A program made the position numbers and the translations under genes. The notes beneath the pieces were generated by a model. That model saw only the letters and a list, made by a program, of their open reading frames with translations, did no database searches and was not told the DNA's origin. A stretch of 64,000 bases of DNA from NCBI RefSeq assembly GCF_000725545.1, contig NZ_JNZP01000003.1, positions 186,001 to 250,000 of the forward strand. Reading direction: 5' to 3'. This DNA is from Streptomyces exfoliatus. Its GTDB lineage: Bacteria > Actinomycetota > Actinomycetes > Streptomycetales > Streptomycetaceae. Shown here in pieces: positions 24,490 through 32,886 of this stretch (positions within the stretch are counted from its first letter, which is position 1; each line of letters opens with the position of its first letter).

Positions 24490-24504
24490 CTGACGCGCTG
24501 TCAG
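24490..24504. promoter_or_regulatory. CTGAC-type palindromic operator, site 7
   Basis: CTGACGCGCTGTCAG, 34 bp upstream of the lipid-transfer protein gene at 24539. Sites 6 and 7 are 27 bp apart start to start, so each divergent gene has its own. Confidence 0.75.
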
Positions 24505-24538
24505 CAATGTGCGCAGTGCTGCCCCATGAGGAGGTTCG

Positions 24539-25681
24539 GTGCTCAAGGACGCCACGGCCATCGTCGGAATCGGACAGACCGCCTTCGCCAGACAGCTCCC
24601 CGAGACCGAGAAGGCCCTCGCCTGCCGGGCGATCCTCGCCGCCCTCGACGACGCCGGGATCGCCCCCTCCGAGGTCGACGCCTTCGCCTCGTACACCATG
24701 GAGGAGACCGACGAGGTCGAGGTGGCCAAGGCCATCGGCGCCGGGGACGTCACCTTCTTCTCCAAGGTCGGCTACGGCGGCGGCGGCTCCTGCGCCACCG
24801 TCGGCCACCTCGCCGCCGCCGTCGCCACCGGCCAGGCGAGCGTCGGCGTCGCCTGGCGGTCCAGGAAACGGGGCAGCGGACCCCGCCCCTGGAAGAACAC
24901 CGCCGTCCAGCTGCCCACCCCCGGCCAGTGGACCCGACCCTTCGGGCTGCTCCGCCCCGCCGACGAGATCGGCATGCTCGCCCGCCGCTACATGCACGAG
25001 TACGGCGCCACCCGCGACCACCTCTTCAACGTCGCCCTCGCCTGCCGCAACCGCGCCAACCAGAACCCCGCCGCGATCATGTACGAGCGCCCGCTGACCC
25101 GCGAGATGTACATGACCTCCCGCTGGATCAGCGAACCCCTCTGCCTCTTCGACAACTGCCTGGAGACCGACGGCGCCCTCGCCTGCGTGATCGTCTCCGC
25201 CGAACGGGCCCGCGACTGCCGCCGCAAGCCCGTGTACGTGCACGCCGCCGCCCAGGGCCTGCCCGCCCAACACCACGGCATGGTCAACTACTGGAACGAC
25301 GACCCGCTGTCCGGGCCCGCCTGGACCGCCGCCCGCCACCTCTGGAAGCACGCCGACTTCGGCCCCCAGGACGTCGACGTCGCCCAGATCTACGACGCCT
25401 TCACCCCGCTCGTCCCGCTCTCCCTGGAGGGCTACGGCTTCTGCGGGCGCGGCGAGGGCGCCGCCTTCACCGAGGGCGGGGCCCTGGAGATCGGCGGCCG
25501 GCTGCCCCTCAACACCGGCGGCGGCGGCCTCTCGGAGGCGTACGTGCACGGCTTCAACCTCATCACCGAGGGCGTGAAGCAACTCCGCGGCACCTCCACC
25601 GCCCAAGTCCCCGACGCCGCCACCTGCCTCGTCACGGCCGGCGAGGGCGTCCCCACGTCGGCCGTCCTGCTGCGCGCCTGA
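24539..25681 (+). CDS. Thiolase-like lipid-transfer protein (Ltp-type, probable aldolase subunit)
   Basis: A 380-residue protein of the SCP-x thiolase-like/lipid-transfer family. It begins ATAIVGIGQTAFARQLPETEKALACRAIL; GGGGSCATVGHLAAAVATGQ is the loop that holds the thiolase nucleophile and a Cys is present. The C-terminal half has VAQIYDAFTPLVPLSLEGYGFC and LNTGGGGLSEAYVHGFN. In mycobacteria and Thermomonospora, Ltp2 with a DUF35 partner performs retro-aldol cleavage of 3-hydroxyacyl-CoA side chains; the DUF35 gene follows here after 14 bp and an enoyl-CoA hydratase after that. So I infer a lyase rather than a true thiolase. GTG start with GAGGAGG upstream; first gene of a three-gene operon behind operator site 7. 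Confidence 0.88.
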   Translation: MLKDATAIVGIGQTAFARQLPETEKALACRAILAALDDAGIAPSEVDAFASYTMEETDEVEVAKAIGAGDVTFFSKVGYGGGGSCATVGHLAAAVATGQASVGVAWRSRKRGSGPRPWKNTAVQLPTPGQWTRPFGLLRPADEIGMLARRYMHEYGATRDHLFNVALACRNRANQNPAAIMYERPLTREMYMTSRWISEPLCLFDNCLETDGALACVIVSAERARDCRRKPVYVHAAAQGLPAQHHGMVNYWNDDPLSGPAWTAARHLWKHADFGPQDVDVAQIYDAFTPLVPLSLEGYGFCGRGEGAAFTEGGALEIGGRLPLNTGGGGLSEAYVHGFNLITEGVKQLRGTSTAQVPDAATCLVTAGEGVPTSAVLLRA

Positions 25682-25695
25682 GGAGCTGATCCGCC

Positions 25696-26121
25696 ATGCT
25701 GACCCCCGTTCCCGACGAGGACGGCGCCCCCTTCTGGGAGTACGCCGCCCAGGGCGAACTGCGCGTCCAGAGCTGCGCCGACTGCGGCGAGCTCCGCTTC
25801 CCGCCCCGCCCCTGCTGCCCGCACTGCCAGTCCTTCGCGAGCGCCTGGCGGCTCATGAGCGGACGCGGCCGGATCTGGTCGTACGTCCTGCCCCACCCGC
25901 CCCTCCTGCCCGACTACGCCGCCCAGCCCGGCTACAACGCGGTCCTCGTCGAACTCGCCGACGCCCCCCGCATCCGCCTCGCCGGCAACGTCGTCACCGC
26001 CCCCGACGCCCCCCTGAACTCGGTCGACCCGGCCCGGCTGCGCATCGGCGCCGCCGTGAAGGTGGCCTTCACCCAGGTCGACGGTGTCACCGTCCCCCGC
26101 TGGCTCCTGGAGCGCGGGTGA
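25696..26121 (+). CDS. Zn-ribbon OB-fold (DUF35) protein, partner of the lipid-transfer protein
   Basis: A 141-residue DUF35 protein. The N-terminal rubredoxin-like zinc ribbon is formed by Cys27-x2-Cys30 and Cys41-x2-Cys44 (QSCADCGELRFPPRPCCPHC), and the rest is the acyl-CoA-binding OB fold (GRGRIWSYVLPHPPLLPDY, YNAVLVELADAPRIRLAGNVV). These proteins bind thiolase-like partners and help hold acyl-CoA; ChsH2-DUF35 with Ltp2 is the best studied case. It sits between the lipid-transfer gene and an enoyl-CoA hydratase whose GTG overlaps its stop by 4 bp. Confidence 0.92.
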   Translation: MLTPVPDEDGAPFWEYAAQGELRVQSCADCGELRFPPRPCCPHCQSFASAWRLMSGRGRIWSYVLPHPPLLPDYAAQPGYNAVLVELADAPRIRLAGNVVTAPDAPLNSVDPARLRIGAAVKVAFTQVDGVTVPRWLLERG

Positions 26122-26903
26122 GCACCTCCGGCGTCACGGTCGACCGCGACAAGGAGACCGGGGTCGCGGTCGTCACCCTCGACCGGGCGGAGAAGCACAA
26201 CGCGATCACCCTGGACATGGCCCGCGAACTCGGCGCCGCCTGGCGGGGCTTCCGGTACGAGGACGACGTCCGCGCGATCGTCGTCACCGGGGCCGGGGGG
26301 CGGGCCTTCTGCACCGGGATCGACCGGGAGGCCGCCGGGAACGTCCCCCAGCCCTCCTCCCCGTACACCATCGACGACCCCCTCCTCGCGATCGGCCCCA
26401 AGGCGAACGACCTGTGGAAGCCGGTGATCGCCGCCGTCGAGGGCATGGCCTGCGGCGGGGCCTTCTACCTGCTCGGCGAGTCCGAGTTCCTGATCGCCGG
26501 CGAGGACGCCGGCTTCTTCGACCCGCACACCACCTACGGGATGGTCAGCGCCTTCGAGACCGTCCACATGGCCCAGCGGATGCCCCACGGGGAGGTCGCC
26601 CGGATGGCACTGATGGGCGGCGCGGAACGGATCTCGGCCCGGCGGGCGTACGAGACGGGGCTGGTCAGCGAGGTGACGGAGCCCGGCGGGGCGCTGGCCG
26701 CCGCCAGGGAGGCCGCCGCCGTCATCGCCTCGTACCCGACGGAGGCGGTGCAGGGGACGGTCCGGGCGCTCTGGTCGGTGAAGGAGACGGCCCGCGCCCA
26801 GGCACTGGCCCACGCGCCGCACCTGGTCGCCCTGGGCAACCTGCCGGGCGACCGGCAGGCGGAGCTGTTCACCCGACGGAGGACGGGATTCAGGACGAGG
26901 TAG
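26118..26903 (+). CDS. Enoyl-CoA hydratase/isomerase family protein
   Basis: A 261-residue crotonase-fold enzyme. VAVVTLDRAEKHNAITLDMARELGAA, the oxyanion-hole VVTGAGGRAFCTGID and the second block GMACGGAFYLLGESEFLIAGEDAGFFDPH are diagnostic. The usual catalytic Glu pair is not clear: the AFFxxPE region reads FFDPHTTYGM, so the enzyme may be a variant lyase or isomerase rather than a simple hydratase. The GTG start overlaps the DUF35 stop (GTGA). As the third gene of the operon it should prepare, or use the product of, the retro-aldol step. Confidence 0.88.
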   Translation: MSTSGVTVDRDKETGVAVVTLDRAEKHNAITLDMARELGAAWRGFRYEDDVRAIVVTGAGGRAFCTGIDREAAGNVPQPSSPYTIDDPLLAIGPKANDLWKPVIAAVEGMACGGAFYLLGESEFLIAGEDAGFFDPHTTYGMVSAFETVHMAQRMPHGEVARMALMGGAERISARRAYETGLVSEVTEPGGALAAAREAAAVIASYPTEAVQGTVRALWSVKETARAQALAHAPHLVALGNLPGDRQAELFTRRRTGFRTR

Positions 26904-26912
26904 GACCGGGGC

Positions 26913-27527
26913 TCAGGACGAGGTGGGCGAGGGCGTCGCGGCGGAGGCGGTGGCTCCCGGCTCCTCACCCATGTCGTAGGACCAGCACTCCTTCACCTGG
27001 CCGACGTTCTCCGGGCGCGCCATCTCCACCTCGACGGTCCTCGTGCCCCGGCGCTCGACCGTGACGTCGGTGCTGACCTGGTCCACCGCGCCGCCGTTCG
27101 CCCCCTTGAACACCACGACGATCCGGAACGTCTTCTCCGCGTCGGCGTTCGAGGTGACCTTCACCGTGGCCGTGAGGTCCGCCTTGCGGGCAGGCTTGCC
27201 CTTGCGCTTCTTCCGCGCGGGATCCACGCAGTCGACGACGGTGGTGACGACCTCCGCCGTCGAAGCGGCGGTGGGCGTGGGGGCGTATGTCGTCTCGCCC
27301 CCCGAGCCGCCCGAGCCGCCTGAGCTGCCCGAGCCGCTGTAGTCGTCGTTGCTCTTCTCGTCGCTGGAGCAGCCGCCGCCCGAGTCGTCGTCCGAGCGGC
27401 TCTTGCCGCTCTTGCTCTTCCCGCTGCCGCCGCCGCTGCCGCCGCTGCCGTGGCCGGTGTGGAAACCGGTCAGCGCGAGCACCACCACCGTGAGCGTCGC
27501 CGCGAGCTTCAGGCGTGTGCGTGCCAT
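26913..27527 (-). CDS. Exported Ser/Gly-rich protein, unknown function
   Basis: A 204-residue protein starting MARTRLKLAATLTVVVLALTGF, a signal peptide or anchor. Residues about 25-85 are a low-complexity Gly/Ser/Lys/Asp linker with one Cys, and the C-terminal half is a beta-rich domain (ADLTATVKVTSNADAEKTFRIVVVF, VSTDVTVERRGTRTVEVEMA, VKECWSYDM) with two cysteines. It looks like an immunoglobulin-like cell-surface domain. GGGGAGCGGCG precedes the ATG at 27527; an upstream in-frame ATG is less well placed. It converges on the hydratase gene, only 9 bp apart. Confidence 0.7.
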   Translation of the reverse strand: MARTRLKLAATLTVVVLALTGFHTGHGSGGSGGGSGKSKSGKSRSDDDSGGGCSSDEKSNDDYSGSGSSGGSGGSGGETTYAPTPTAASTAEVVTTVVDCVDPARKKRKGKPARKADLTATVKVTSNADAEKTFRIVVVFKGANGGAVDQVSTDVTVERRGTRTVEVEMARPENVGQVKECWSYDMGEEPGATASAATPSPTSS

Positions 27528-27655
27528 CGCCGCTCCCCGTTCTTCCTGTCGTGTCCGCGCCACTCTAGGGGGCGTCCGGTGCCGCGTGGCGGGCCCCCCT
27601 CACCGGGCGTAGCGTCGGGAGCGAGAGAGCCGGAACCGGCAAGGAGGCCGCATCG

Positions 27656-28249
27656 ATGATTCGCAACATCGTCGGCTCGGTCCTGGCTCTCGTCGGAGCG
27701 ACGGCCGCCGTCTGGAGCCCCTTCCGTGCCTGGTACGACGGCCGTCACGGGCGCGACTACGCGATCGACGAGCTGTTCACCGGTATCACCGACGCCAAGG
27801 CCGACGTGCTCGGCTCGATCCTCGCGCCCTTTCTCTTCGCCGCCCTGCTGACCGTCCTCGGGGTGGTGCTCCGCTCCCGGATCCTGGTCGCCCTCGCCGG
27901 GCTCGTCGTCCTCGGCTTCACGATCCTGTGGATGGTGCGGGTCGGCCAGGCCGAGGGCAGCCTCACGGTCGGCGACGGCGGCGGGCTCGGCGACGGGGTC
28001 GCGAACGCCCTCGGCGGCGGGGTCCTGCTGCTGCTCGGCGCGCTCGTCATGTCCGGCAGGACCCGCACGCACCGGGTGGACGGGGAGCCCCGGCCCACCC
28101 GTCCCACGCTCGACGGCCCGCCGCCGGACGACAGCACCCACGGCCCTGACCGGCATCCGCAGGCCTCGGCGCCGTACGCGGCGACGCAGACGTTCGACGT
28201 GCCGACCTGGGACCCGGACCGGGAGAACCCGCCGCCGCCGAAGCAGTAG
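27656..28249 (+). CDS. Membrane protein, unknown function
   Basis: A 197-residue protein with four hydrophobic segments: residues 5-22, about 55-75, 80-97 and 117-135. The first extracytoplasmic loop has FRAWYDGRHGRDYAIDELFTGIT, a pattern seen in other Streptomyces membrane proteins of unknown role. The C-terminal 60 residues are a hydrophilic Pro-rich tail ending PPPPKQ. AAGGAGG lies 9 bases ahead of the ATG. It converges on afsK with 41 bp between the stops. Confidence 0.78.
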   Translation: MIRNIVGSVLALVGATAAVWSPFRAWYDGRHGRDYAIDELFTGITDAKADVLGSILAPFLFAALLTVLGVVLRSRILVALAGLVVLGFTILWMVRVGQAEGSLTVGDGGGLGDGVANALGGGVLLLLGALVMSGRTRTHRVDGEPRPTRPTLDGPPPDDSTHGPDRHPQASAPYAATQTFDVPTWDPDRENPPPPKQ

Positions 28250-28290
28250 GCGGGGCTCCCGCCGAAGCAGTGGGCAGGCTCCCGGCGCGG

Positions 28291-30729
28291 CTACCGTCCG
28301 CCCGAACCCCGGCCGGTGGCCGTGCCCTTGACCGCGTCGAGCGCGTACACGCAGCGGTCCTTGCTGCACGCGTACACGACCCCGCCCTTCGCCACCGGCG
28401 AGCCGGTGATCTCGCCGCCGGTCGCGAGCTTCCAGCGCAGCTGACCGCCGGTCGCGTCGAGGGTGTACAGGACGTGGTCGGCCGAACCGAAGTGCACCCG
28501 GCCGTCGGCGACGACCGGCGAGCCGACCAGTTCGCCGCCCGCCGCGAACCGCCACCTGGGGGTGCCGGTGACCGCGTCGAGCGTGTAGAGCGCGCTGCCG
28601 CTGCCGACGTGCACGTTGCCGTCGGCGACGAGCACCGGCTCGGTCGACTGGCGCGGCTCGGTCGCGATCCGCCAGCGGTCCTGCCCGGTGGTCGCGTCGA
28701 TCGCGTACACCGTGCCGAGGTGGTCCGAGAGGTACACCCCGCCGCCCGTCACCGCCGGGCCCGGCGCGAACGCGGGCGGGGAGAGGAAGACGGCCGGCGC
28801 CTCGAAGTGCCAGCGGACGTGCCCGGCGGCGATGTCGATCGACAGCACCCGGGTCCCGGCGGAGACGTACACACAGCCGTCCTCGGCCGGGGCGACCCGG
28901 ACGGGCACGCCGGCGCAGGAGGCGGCGTCGCCGACCGGGTACGACCAGCGCTCGGTGCCCGTACGGGCGTCGAGGGCCTGGAGGCGGGCATCCCGCCACA
29001 CGTACACGGTGTCCCCGTGCACGGCGGGCCCCGCCTCCGGGGTCTCGAAGTCCGTCTGGGCGCCGGTGATCTCCCACAGCTTGGCGCCGTTGGAGGCCTC
29101 CCAGCCCTGCACCCCGCCACCGCGCGTGCCGGTGACGACCGTGCCCCGGTCCACCTGGAGGGAGTACACCCAGGCGTCCGTCCGCAGCCGCCAGCGCTCG
29201 CTGCCGTCGGTCGCGTCGAGGGCGTAGAGGGTCGGCCCGTCGGAGGCGTGGATGCGGCCGGAGGCGACGGCCATGGACCAGGCCACGTCCCGGGTCTTGA
29301 ACTGGCGCCGGCCACTGCCGGTGTCCAGGGCGTGCACCTCGAACGAGGTCACGTACAGCAGGTCGCCGTCCACGACCGGGGTGCCCCACACGTCGTTCGA
29401 CATGCGGAACCGCCACGGCCGCCAGGGACCGGCCTCCGGCGGCGGGGCCGGTTCGGAACCCTGCGAGGGAACGTGCACCGGACGCGAACCGGGCAACGGG
29501 CCGGGCTCCGCGCCGTGCGGACCGCCTCCGGGCGGACGGATCCAGCCGGTCGCAGGGCCGGCGTCGGGGCTCCGGCCGACGGCGAGCGCCGCCCGGGTGT
29601 CGGCGACCCGGGGGCCGGGGCCGATCGGCACGGTCGCGCCGCCGAGGCGCACGGGCCCTCCCGCGCTCTCGGCCGGCCCGGCATGCCGGCCACCGCCGAC
29701 GGGAGCGGGATCGGCATGCCGGCCGCCCCCGCCACCGACGGGCGCGGGCTCCGGGAAGCGCGGGTCGCCGCCGTGCTCGGCGGGCTGCCGGGGCGGTCGC
29801 GGCGGCATCGGCGGCGCGGGCGGCGCCGGGGCAGGACGGCCGCCGCGGCGGGTCTCGATCATGGCGGTGGCGCTCTCCGGCAGCCAGGCCGAGGCCGTAC
29901 CGCTGTCGTCGCTGCCGGGGCCGAAGAGATGGGGGGCGAGCTGCGCCTGGAGATCGGCCGGGGAGGGCCGGCGGCTGACGTCCGTCTGCATGCAGGACTC
30001 GATGAGCGGGCGCAGCTCCTCGGGCAGCCCCTCCAGGTCGGGACCCTCACGGAGAAGCATGAAGACCGTCTCGACCGGGTTGGCACCGTGGTAGGGCGCG
30101 TGGCCGGTGGCGGCGAAGACCAGCATCGAGCCCAGCGAGAAGACGTCGCTCGCGCCGGTGACGCTGCGCGAGTCGCGGGCCTGCTCGGGCGACATGTAGG
30201 CCGGGGTGCCGACGGCGACGTTGGTCATGGTCAGGCGCGTGTTGGACACGCCCGACGCGATGCCGAAGTCGATCACCCGGGGGCCGTCCTCGACGACGAG
30301 GACGTTGGAGGGCTTCAGGTCACGGTGGACCAGGCCCGCGCCGTGGATGGACTGCAGGGCCTCGGCGACACCGGCGGCCAGCCAGCGCACGGCCTGGGCC
30401 GGGAGCGGTCCGCACTCGTTCACTATCTCTTCGAGCGAGGGCGCGGGGACGTAGGCGGTCGCCAGCCACGGCACGGCGGCCCGGGGGTCGGCGTCCACGA
30501 CGGCGGCCGTGTAGAAGCCGGAGACCGCCCGCGCGGCCTCCACCTCCCGGGTGAACCTGACCCGGAACAGCTGGTCCTCCGCGAGCTCCGTGCGCACGGT
30601 CTTGATCGCCACGCGCCGGCCCGAGGCCGAGCGCGCGAGATAGACCAGGCCCATTCCGCCCGCGCCGAGCCGGCCCAGCACCTCGAAGGGCCCGATACGT
30701 CTCGGGTCGTGCTGCGTCAGCTGTTCCAC
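28291..30729 (-). CDS. afsK: AfsK-type Ser/Thr protein kinase with PQQ-like beta-propeller
   Basis: An 812-residue kinase. Residues about 9-275 form the kinase domain: [14 protein letters not shown] (P-loop), the VAIK lysine, [11 protein letters not shown] near residue 133, DFG in VIDFGIAS near 155, and [11 protein letters not shown] near 176. A Pro/Gly-rich linker with [21 protein letters not shown] elements follows (about 280-430). The C-terminal 380 residues are repeated WR-type blades ([38 protein letters not shown]) of a PQQ-like propeller that may sense a ligand. S. coelicolor AfsK (799 residues) phosphorylates AfsR after S-adenosylmethionine stimulation and also controls hyphal branching. 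The GTG at 30729 is preceded by GGAGGTGGCAGGCAA. Here it lies about 8 kb from afsR. Confidence 0.93.
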   Translation of the reverse strand: MEQLTQHDPRRIGPFEVLGRLGAGGMGLVYLARSASGRRVAIKTVRTELAEDQLFRVRFTREVEAARAVSGFYTAAVVDADPRAAVPWLATAYVPAPSLEEIVNECGPLPAQAVRWLAAGVAEALQSIHGAGLVHRDLKPSNVLVVEDGPRVIDFGIASGVSNTRLTMTNVAVGTPAYMSPEQARDSRSVTGASDVFSLGSMLVFAATGHAPYHGANPVETVFMLLREGPDLEGLPEELRPLIESCMQTDVSRRPSPADLQAQLAPHLFGPGSDDSGTASAWLPESATAMIETRRGGRPAPAPPAPPMPPRPPRQPAEHGGDPRFPEPAPVGGGGGRHADPAPVGGGRHAGPAESAGGPVRLGGATVPIGPGPRVADTRAALAVGRSPDAGPATGWIRPPGGGPHGAEPGPLPGSRPVHVPSQGSEPAPPPEAGPWRPWRFRMSNDVWGTPVVDGDLLYVTSFEVHALDTGSGRRQFKTRDVAWSMAVASGRIHASDGPTLYALDATDGSERWRLRTDAWVYSLQVDRGTVVTGTRGGGVQGWEASNGAKLWEITGAQTDFETPEAGPAVHGDTVYVWRDARLQALDARTGTERWSYPVGDAASCAGVPVRVAPAEDGCVYVSAGTRVLSIDIAAGHVRWHFEAPAVFLSPPAFAPGPAVTGGGVYLSDHLGTVYAIDATTGQDRWRIATEPRQSTEPVLVADGNVHVGSGSALYTLDAVTGTPRWRFAAGGELVGSPVVADGRVHFGSADHVLYTLDATGGQLRWKLATGGEITGSPVAKGGVVYACSKDRCVYALDAVKGTATGRGSGGR

Positions 30730-30892
30730 TTGCCTGCCACCTCCCCGTACGGGCCATGAGGGTACGGCCCCGTGGCCCTGATTCTTCCTGTCCGAGGGCC
30801 CGGTTGCGAACCCGGGGGCGGATCGGGGTGTCACGGGCGATAACGGGGTGGCCCGGTGCGGGGTGCGCCGGGCCCGTACAGGTGGGGACGTC

Positions 30893-31768
30893 TCAGGCCG
30901 TACCGGCCGGTTTCGGTTCCGCGGCCGGTTGTGCGGCCGGTTCCTTCGCCAGTTCCCGCGCCGGTTCCGCCGTCGGTTCCGTCGCCTGTTCCGCCGTCGG
31001 TTCCGCGAGGACCGCGAAACGGGCGCCCTGGTTGTCGTGGAGGACGGCGATACGGCCGTGCGGGGTGCTGAAGGCAGGGGTGGCGACCCGGCCGCCGAGG
31101 CGGACGGTGGTCGCGCAGGCCTGGTCGCAGTCGCGGACGGCGAAGTAGACGAGGACGTGCCCCGGCATCTCCGCGGGGAAGTCGTCGGTGATGACGGCGC
31201 GCCCGCCGAAAGCGCTGTCGTCGCCGGTGCGGGAGCCGGGCGGTGACCAGACGCGGTAGTCGAAGCCGGCTTCCCTGCCCTCCTCCCCGGCGTCCACCTG
31301 GCGGCCGAGGTAGTGGAAGACGCGGGCGTAGAAGGTGTCGGTGGCCTCCGGCCGGCGCGTGTACACCTCCATCCAGCAGAACGAGCCCGGTTCGTTCGTG
31401 ACCTCGAAGCCGTCGTCGTCGCCCGCCTGCCGGAGCCCGATCACGGCGCCGCCGGGGTCCGCGGCCAGCGCCAGGACGCCGAAGGGGCCGACGGGGTACG
31501 GCTCCATGATCATCTGCCCCCCTGCGGCCTTGATCCGGGCGGCGAGGCTGCCCGCGTCGCGGGTGGCGAGGTAGAGGGTCCAGGTGGTGGGCATGCGGCC
31601 GTCGCGCTTGGGGAGGAGCCCGGCGACGCGTCGCCCGTCGAGGAGCGCCTCGTCGCGGTCGGGGTCGAAGGTCCAGCCGAACAGCTCGCCGTAGAAGCGC
31701 TTGCCCGCTTCGAGGTCGGGAAGCTGTGCGTCCACCCAGCAGGGGGTGCCCTCAGTACGTACGGCCAT
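30893..31768 (-). CDS. Two-domain VOC (glyoxalase-like) protein next to afsK
   Basis: A 291-residue protein with two VOC modules. The first begins [27 protein letters not shown] and ends [15 protein letters not shown]; the second begins [24 protein letters not shown] and ends [18 protein letters not shown]. The C-terminal 35 residues are a charged, repeated tail ([30 protein letters not shown]). It resembles the hydrolase/glyoxalase-like proteins common in actinomycetes. In S. coelicolor an AfsK-binding inhibitor, KbpA, is encoded beside afsK; this gene is in the matching place, but I cannot confirm identity from sequence alone. Confidence 0.85.
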   Translation of the reverse strand: MAVRTEGTPCWVDAQLPDLEAGKRFYGELFGWTFDPDRDEALLDGRRVAGLLPKRDGRMPTTWTLYLATRDAGSLAARIKAAGGQMIMEPYPVGPFGVLALAADPGGAVIGLRQAGDDDGFEVTNEPGSFCWMEVYTRRPEATDTFYARVFHYLGRQVDAGEEGREAGFDYRVWSPPGSRTGDDSAFGGRAVITDDFPAEMPGHVLVYFAVRDCDQACATTVRLGGRVATPAFSTPHGRIAVLHDNQGARFAVLAEPTAEQATEPTAEPARELAKEPAAQPAAEPKPAGTA

Positions 31769-32099
31769 GTCACCACGCTAGGACGGAGGAGGGGCGCCCG
31801 CACGCCCCGACATACGAACATATAGGCGATTTATCGGCCCAGAACCCTTGGGGCGCCTGCGTTGTCCACCGAAGTTGTCCACAGGCTGTTCATAAGACTA
31901 TTCGGGTACGGGACTCCCCCGGCCTCCCCCCGGCCTCCCCCTCCCCTGACGCCGGCGCCACCCCACCTGGCTTGAACCCGCCCCTCGGCCTCGGGGCCGG
32001 AGACCCGCGTCTACCTCGCAGAACACCCGCGGAACAGGGTCGCACCCCATTTGCAGTCGGCCGAATCGCGCGCCGACACCCCCTCGGTAAGCTGACGGC
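31769..32099. other. Intergenic region with DnaA boxes, upstream of the TetR gene
   Basis: The 331 bp between the VOC gene and the TetR gene carry no gene. The part near 31800-31920 is unusually AT-rich for the window (ACATACGAACATATAGGCG near 31810) and probably holds the VOC promoter. DnaA-box-like sites lie at 31862 and 31875. The part 31920-32090 is CT-rich and looks neutral. Confidence 0.6.
31862..31883 (+). promoter_or_regulatory. Pair of DnaA-box-like sites
   Basis: TTGTCCACC (31862-31870) and TTGTCCACA (31875-31883) are two 9-mers in direct orientation, 13 bp apart. The second is an exact match to the preferred Streptomyces DnaA box TTGTCCACA. Confidence 0.55.
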
Positions 32100-32747
32100 A
32101 TGACAGGACAAGTACGCACCGTCGACGGCCGCGTGGCCGGACGACGCGGTCAGGCGACGCGGCAGAAGCTGCTCGACTGCCTCGGTGAGATGCTCAGCTC
32201 CTCGCCCTACCGGGACGTCAAGGTCATCGATGTGGCCCGGAAGGCGGGTACTTCACCCGCGACGTTCTATCAGTACTTCCCGGACGTCGAGGGAGCGGTG
32301 CTCGAGATCGCGGAGGAAATGGCCAAGGAGGGCGCCGCGTTGACCGCGCTGGTCTCCGGCCGCTCCTGGGTCGGCAAGGCCGGCTGGCAGACCTCCGAGG
32401 AACTCGTCGAAGGCTTCCTGGACTTCTGGCGGAAGCACGACGCGATCCTCCGGGTCGTGGACCTCGGCGCCGCGGAGGGCGACAAGCGGTTCTACAAGAT
32501 CCGCATGAAGATCCTGAACTCGGTCACCAACTCCCTCACGGACGCGGTGAAGGAGCTCCAGGCCAAGGGCAAGGTCGACAAGGAGGTCAGCCCCGCCGCC
32601 ATGGCGGGCTCGCTCGTGGCGATGCTCGCCTCGGTCGCGGGCCACCAGAAGGGCTTCACGACCTGGGGCGTGAAGCAGGCCGAACTCAAGCCGAACCTCG
32701 CCCTGTTGGTACACCTGGGCATCACCGGCAAGAAGCCGACCAGATAG
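32100..32747 (+). CDS. TetR/AcrR family transcriptional regulator
   Basis: A 215-residue repressor. The N-terminal helix-turn-helix is ATRQKLLDCLGEMLSSSPYRDVKVIDVARKAGTSPATFYQYFPD (about residues 18-62, given here in family order), with the T-P-x-TFYxYFxD recognition helix. The C-terminal ligand domain ends VHLGITGKKPTR. It lies between two of the loci bearing CTGAC palindromes (24.5 and 34.6 kb) and its own start overlaps a degenerate copy, CTGACGGCATGACAG at 32092-32106, so it is the best candidate in the window for that regulon's repressor. That link is inference; a distant regulator is equally possible. Confidence 0.9.
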   Translation: MTGQVRTVDGRVAGRRGQATRQKLLDCLGEMLSSSPYRDVKVIDVARKAGTSPATFYQYFPDVEGAVLEIAEEMAKEGAALTALVSGRSWVGKAGWQTSEELVEGFLDFWRKHDAILRVVDLGAAEGDKRFYKIRMKILNSVTNSLTDAVKELQAKGKVDKEVSPAAMAGSLVAMLASVAGHQKGFTTWGVKQAELKPNLALLVHLGITGKKPTR

Positions 32748-32803
32748 CCGCCCGGACAGCCGCCCGGATCTCCGGCAACAACTCCTTCATCCGTCCTGTC
32801 GTC

Positions 32804-32845
32804 GACGCCGACGGCGGCCCGCCCCCACGGACCGCCGTCGGCGTC
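32804..32845. terminator. Bidirectional terminator after the TetR gene
   Basis: A perfect 14-bp stem, GACGCCGACGGCGG with CCGCCGTCGGCGTC, and a 14-base loop, lies between the convergent stops at 32747 and 32887. Confidence 0.85.
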
Positions 32846-32886
32846 GCCGTGTGTCCGCCGCCCCCGGAGCACCGGGGCGACCCCCC

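Noticed and set aside
31862..31883. Chromosomal replication origin
   Set aside because: Only two DnaA boxes are present and there is no dnaA or dnaN nearby; Streptomyces oriC has many boxes.
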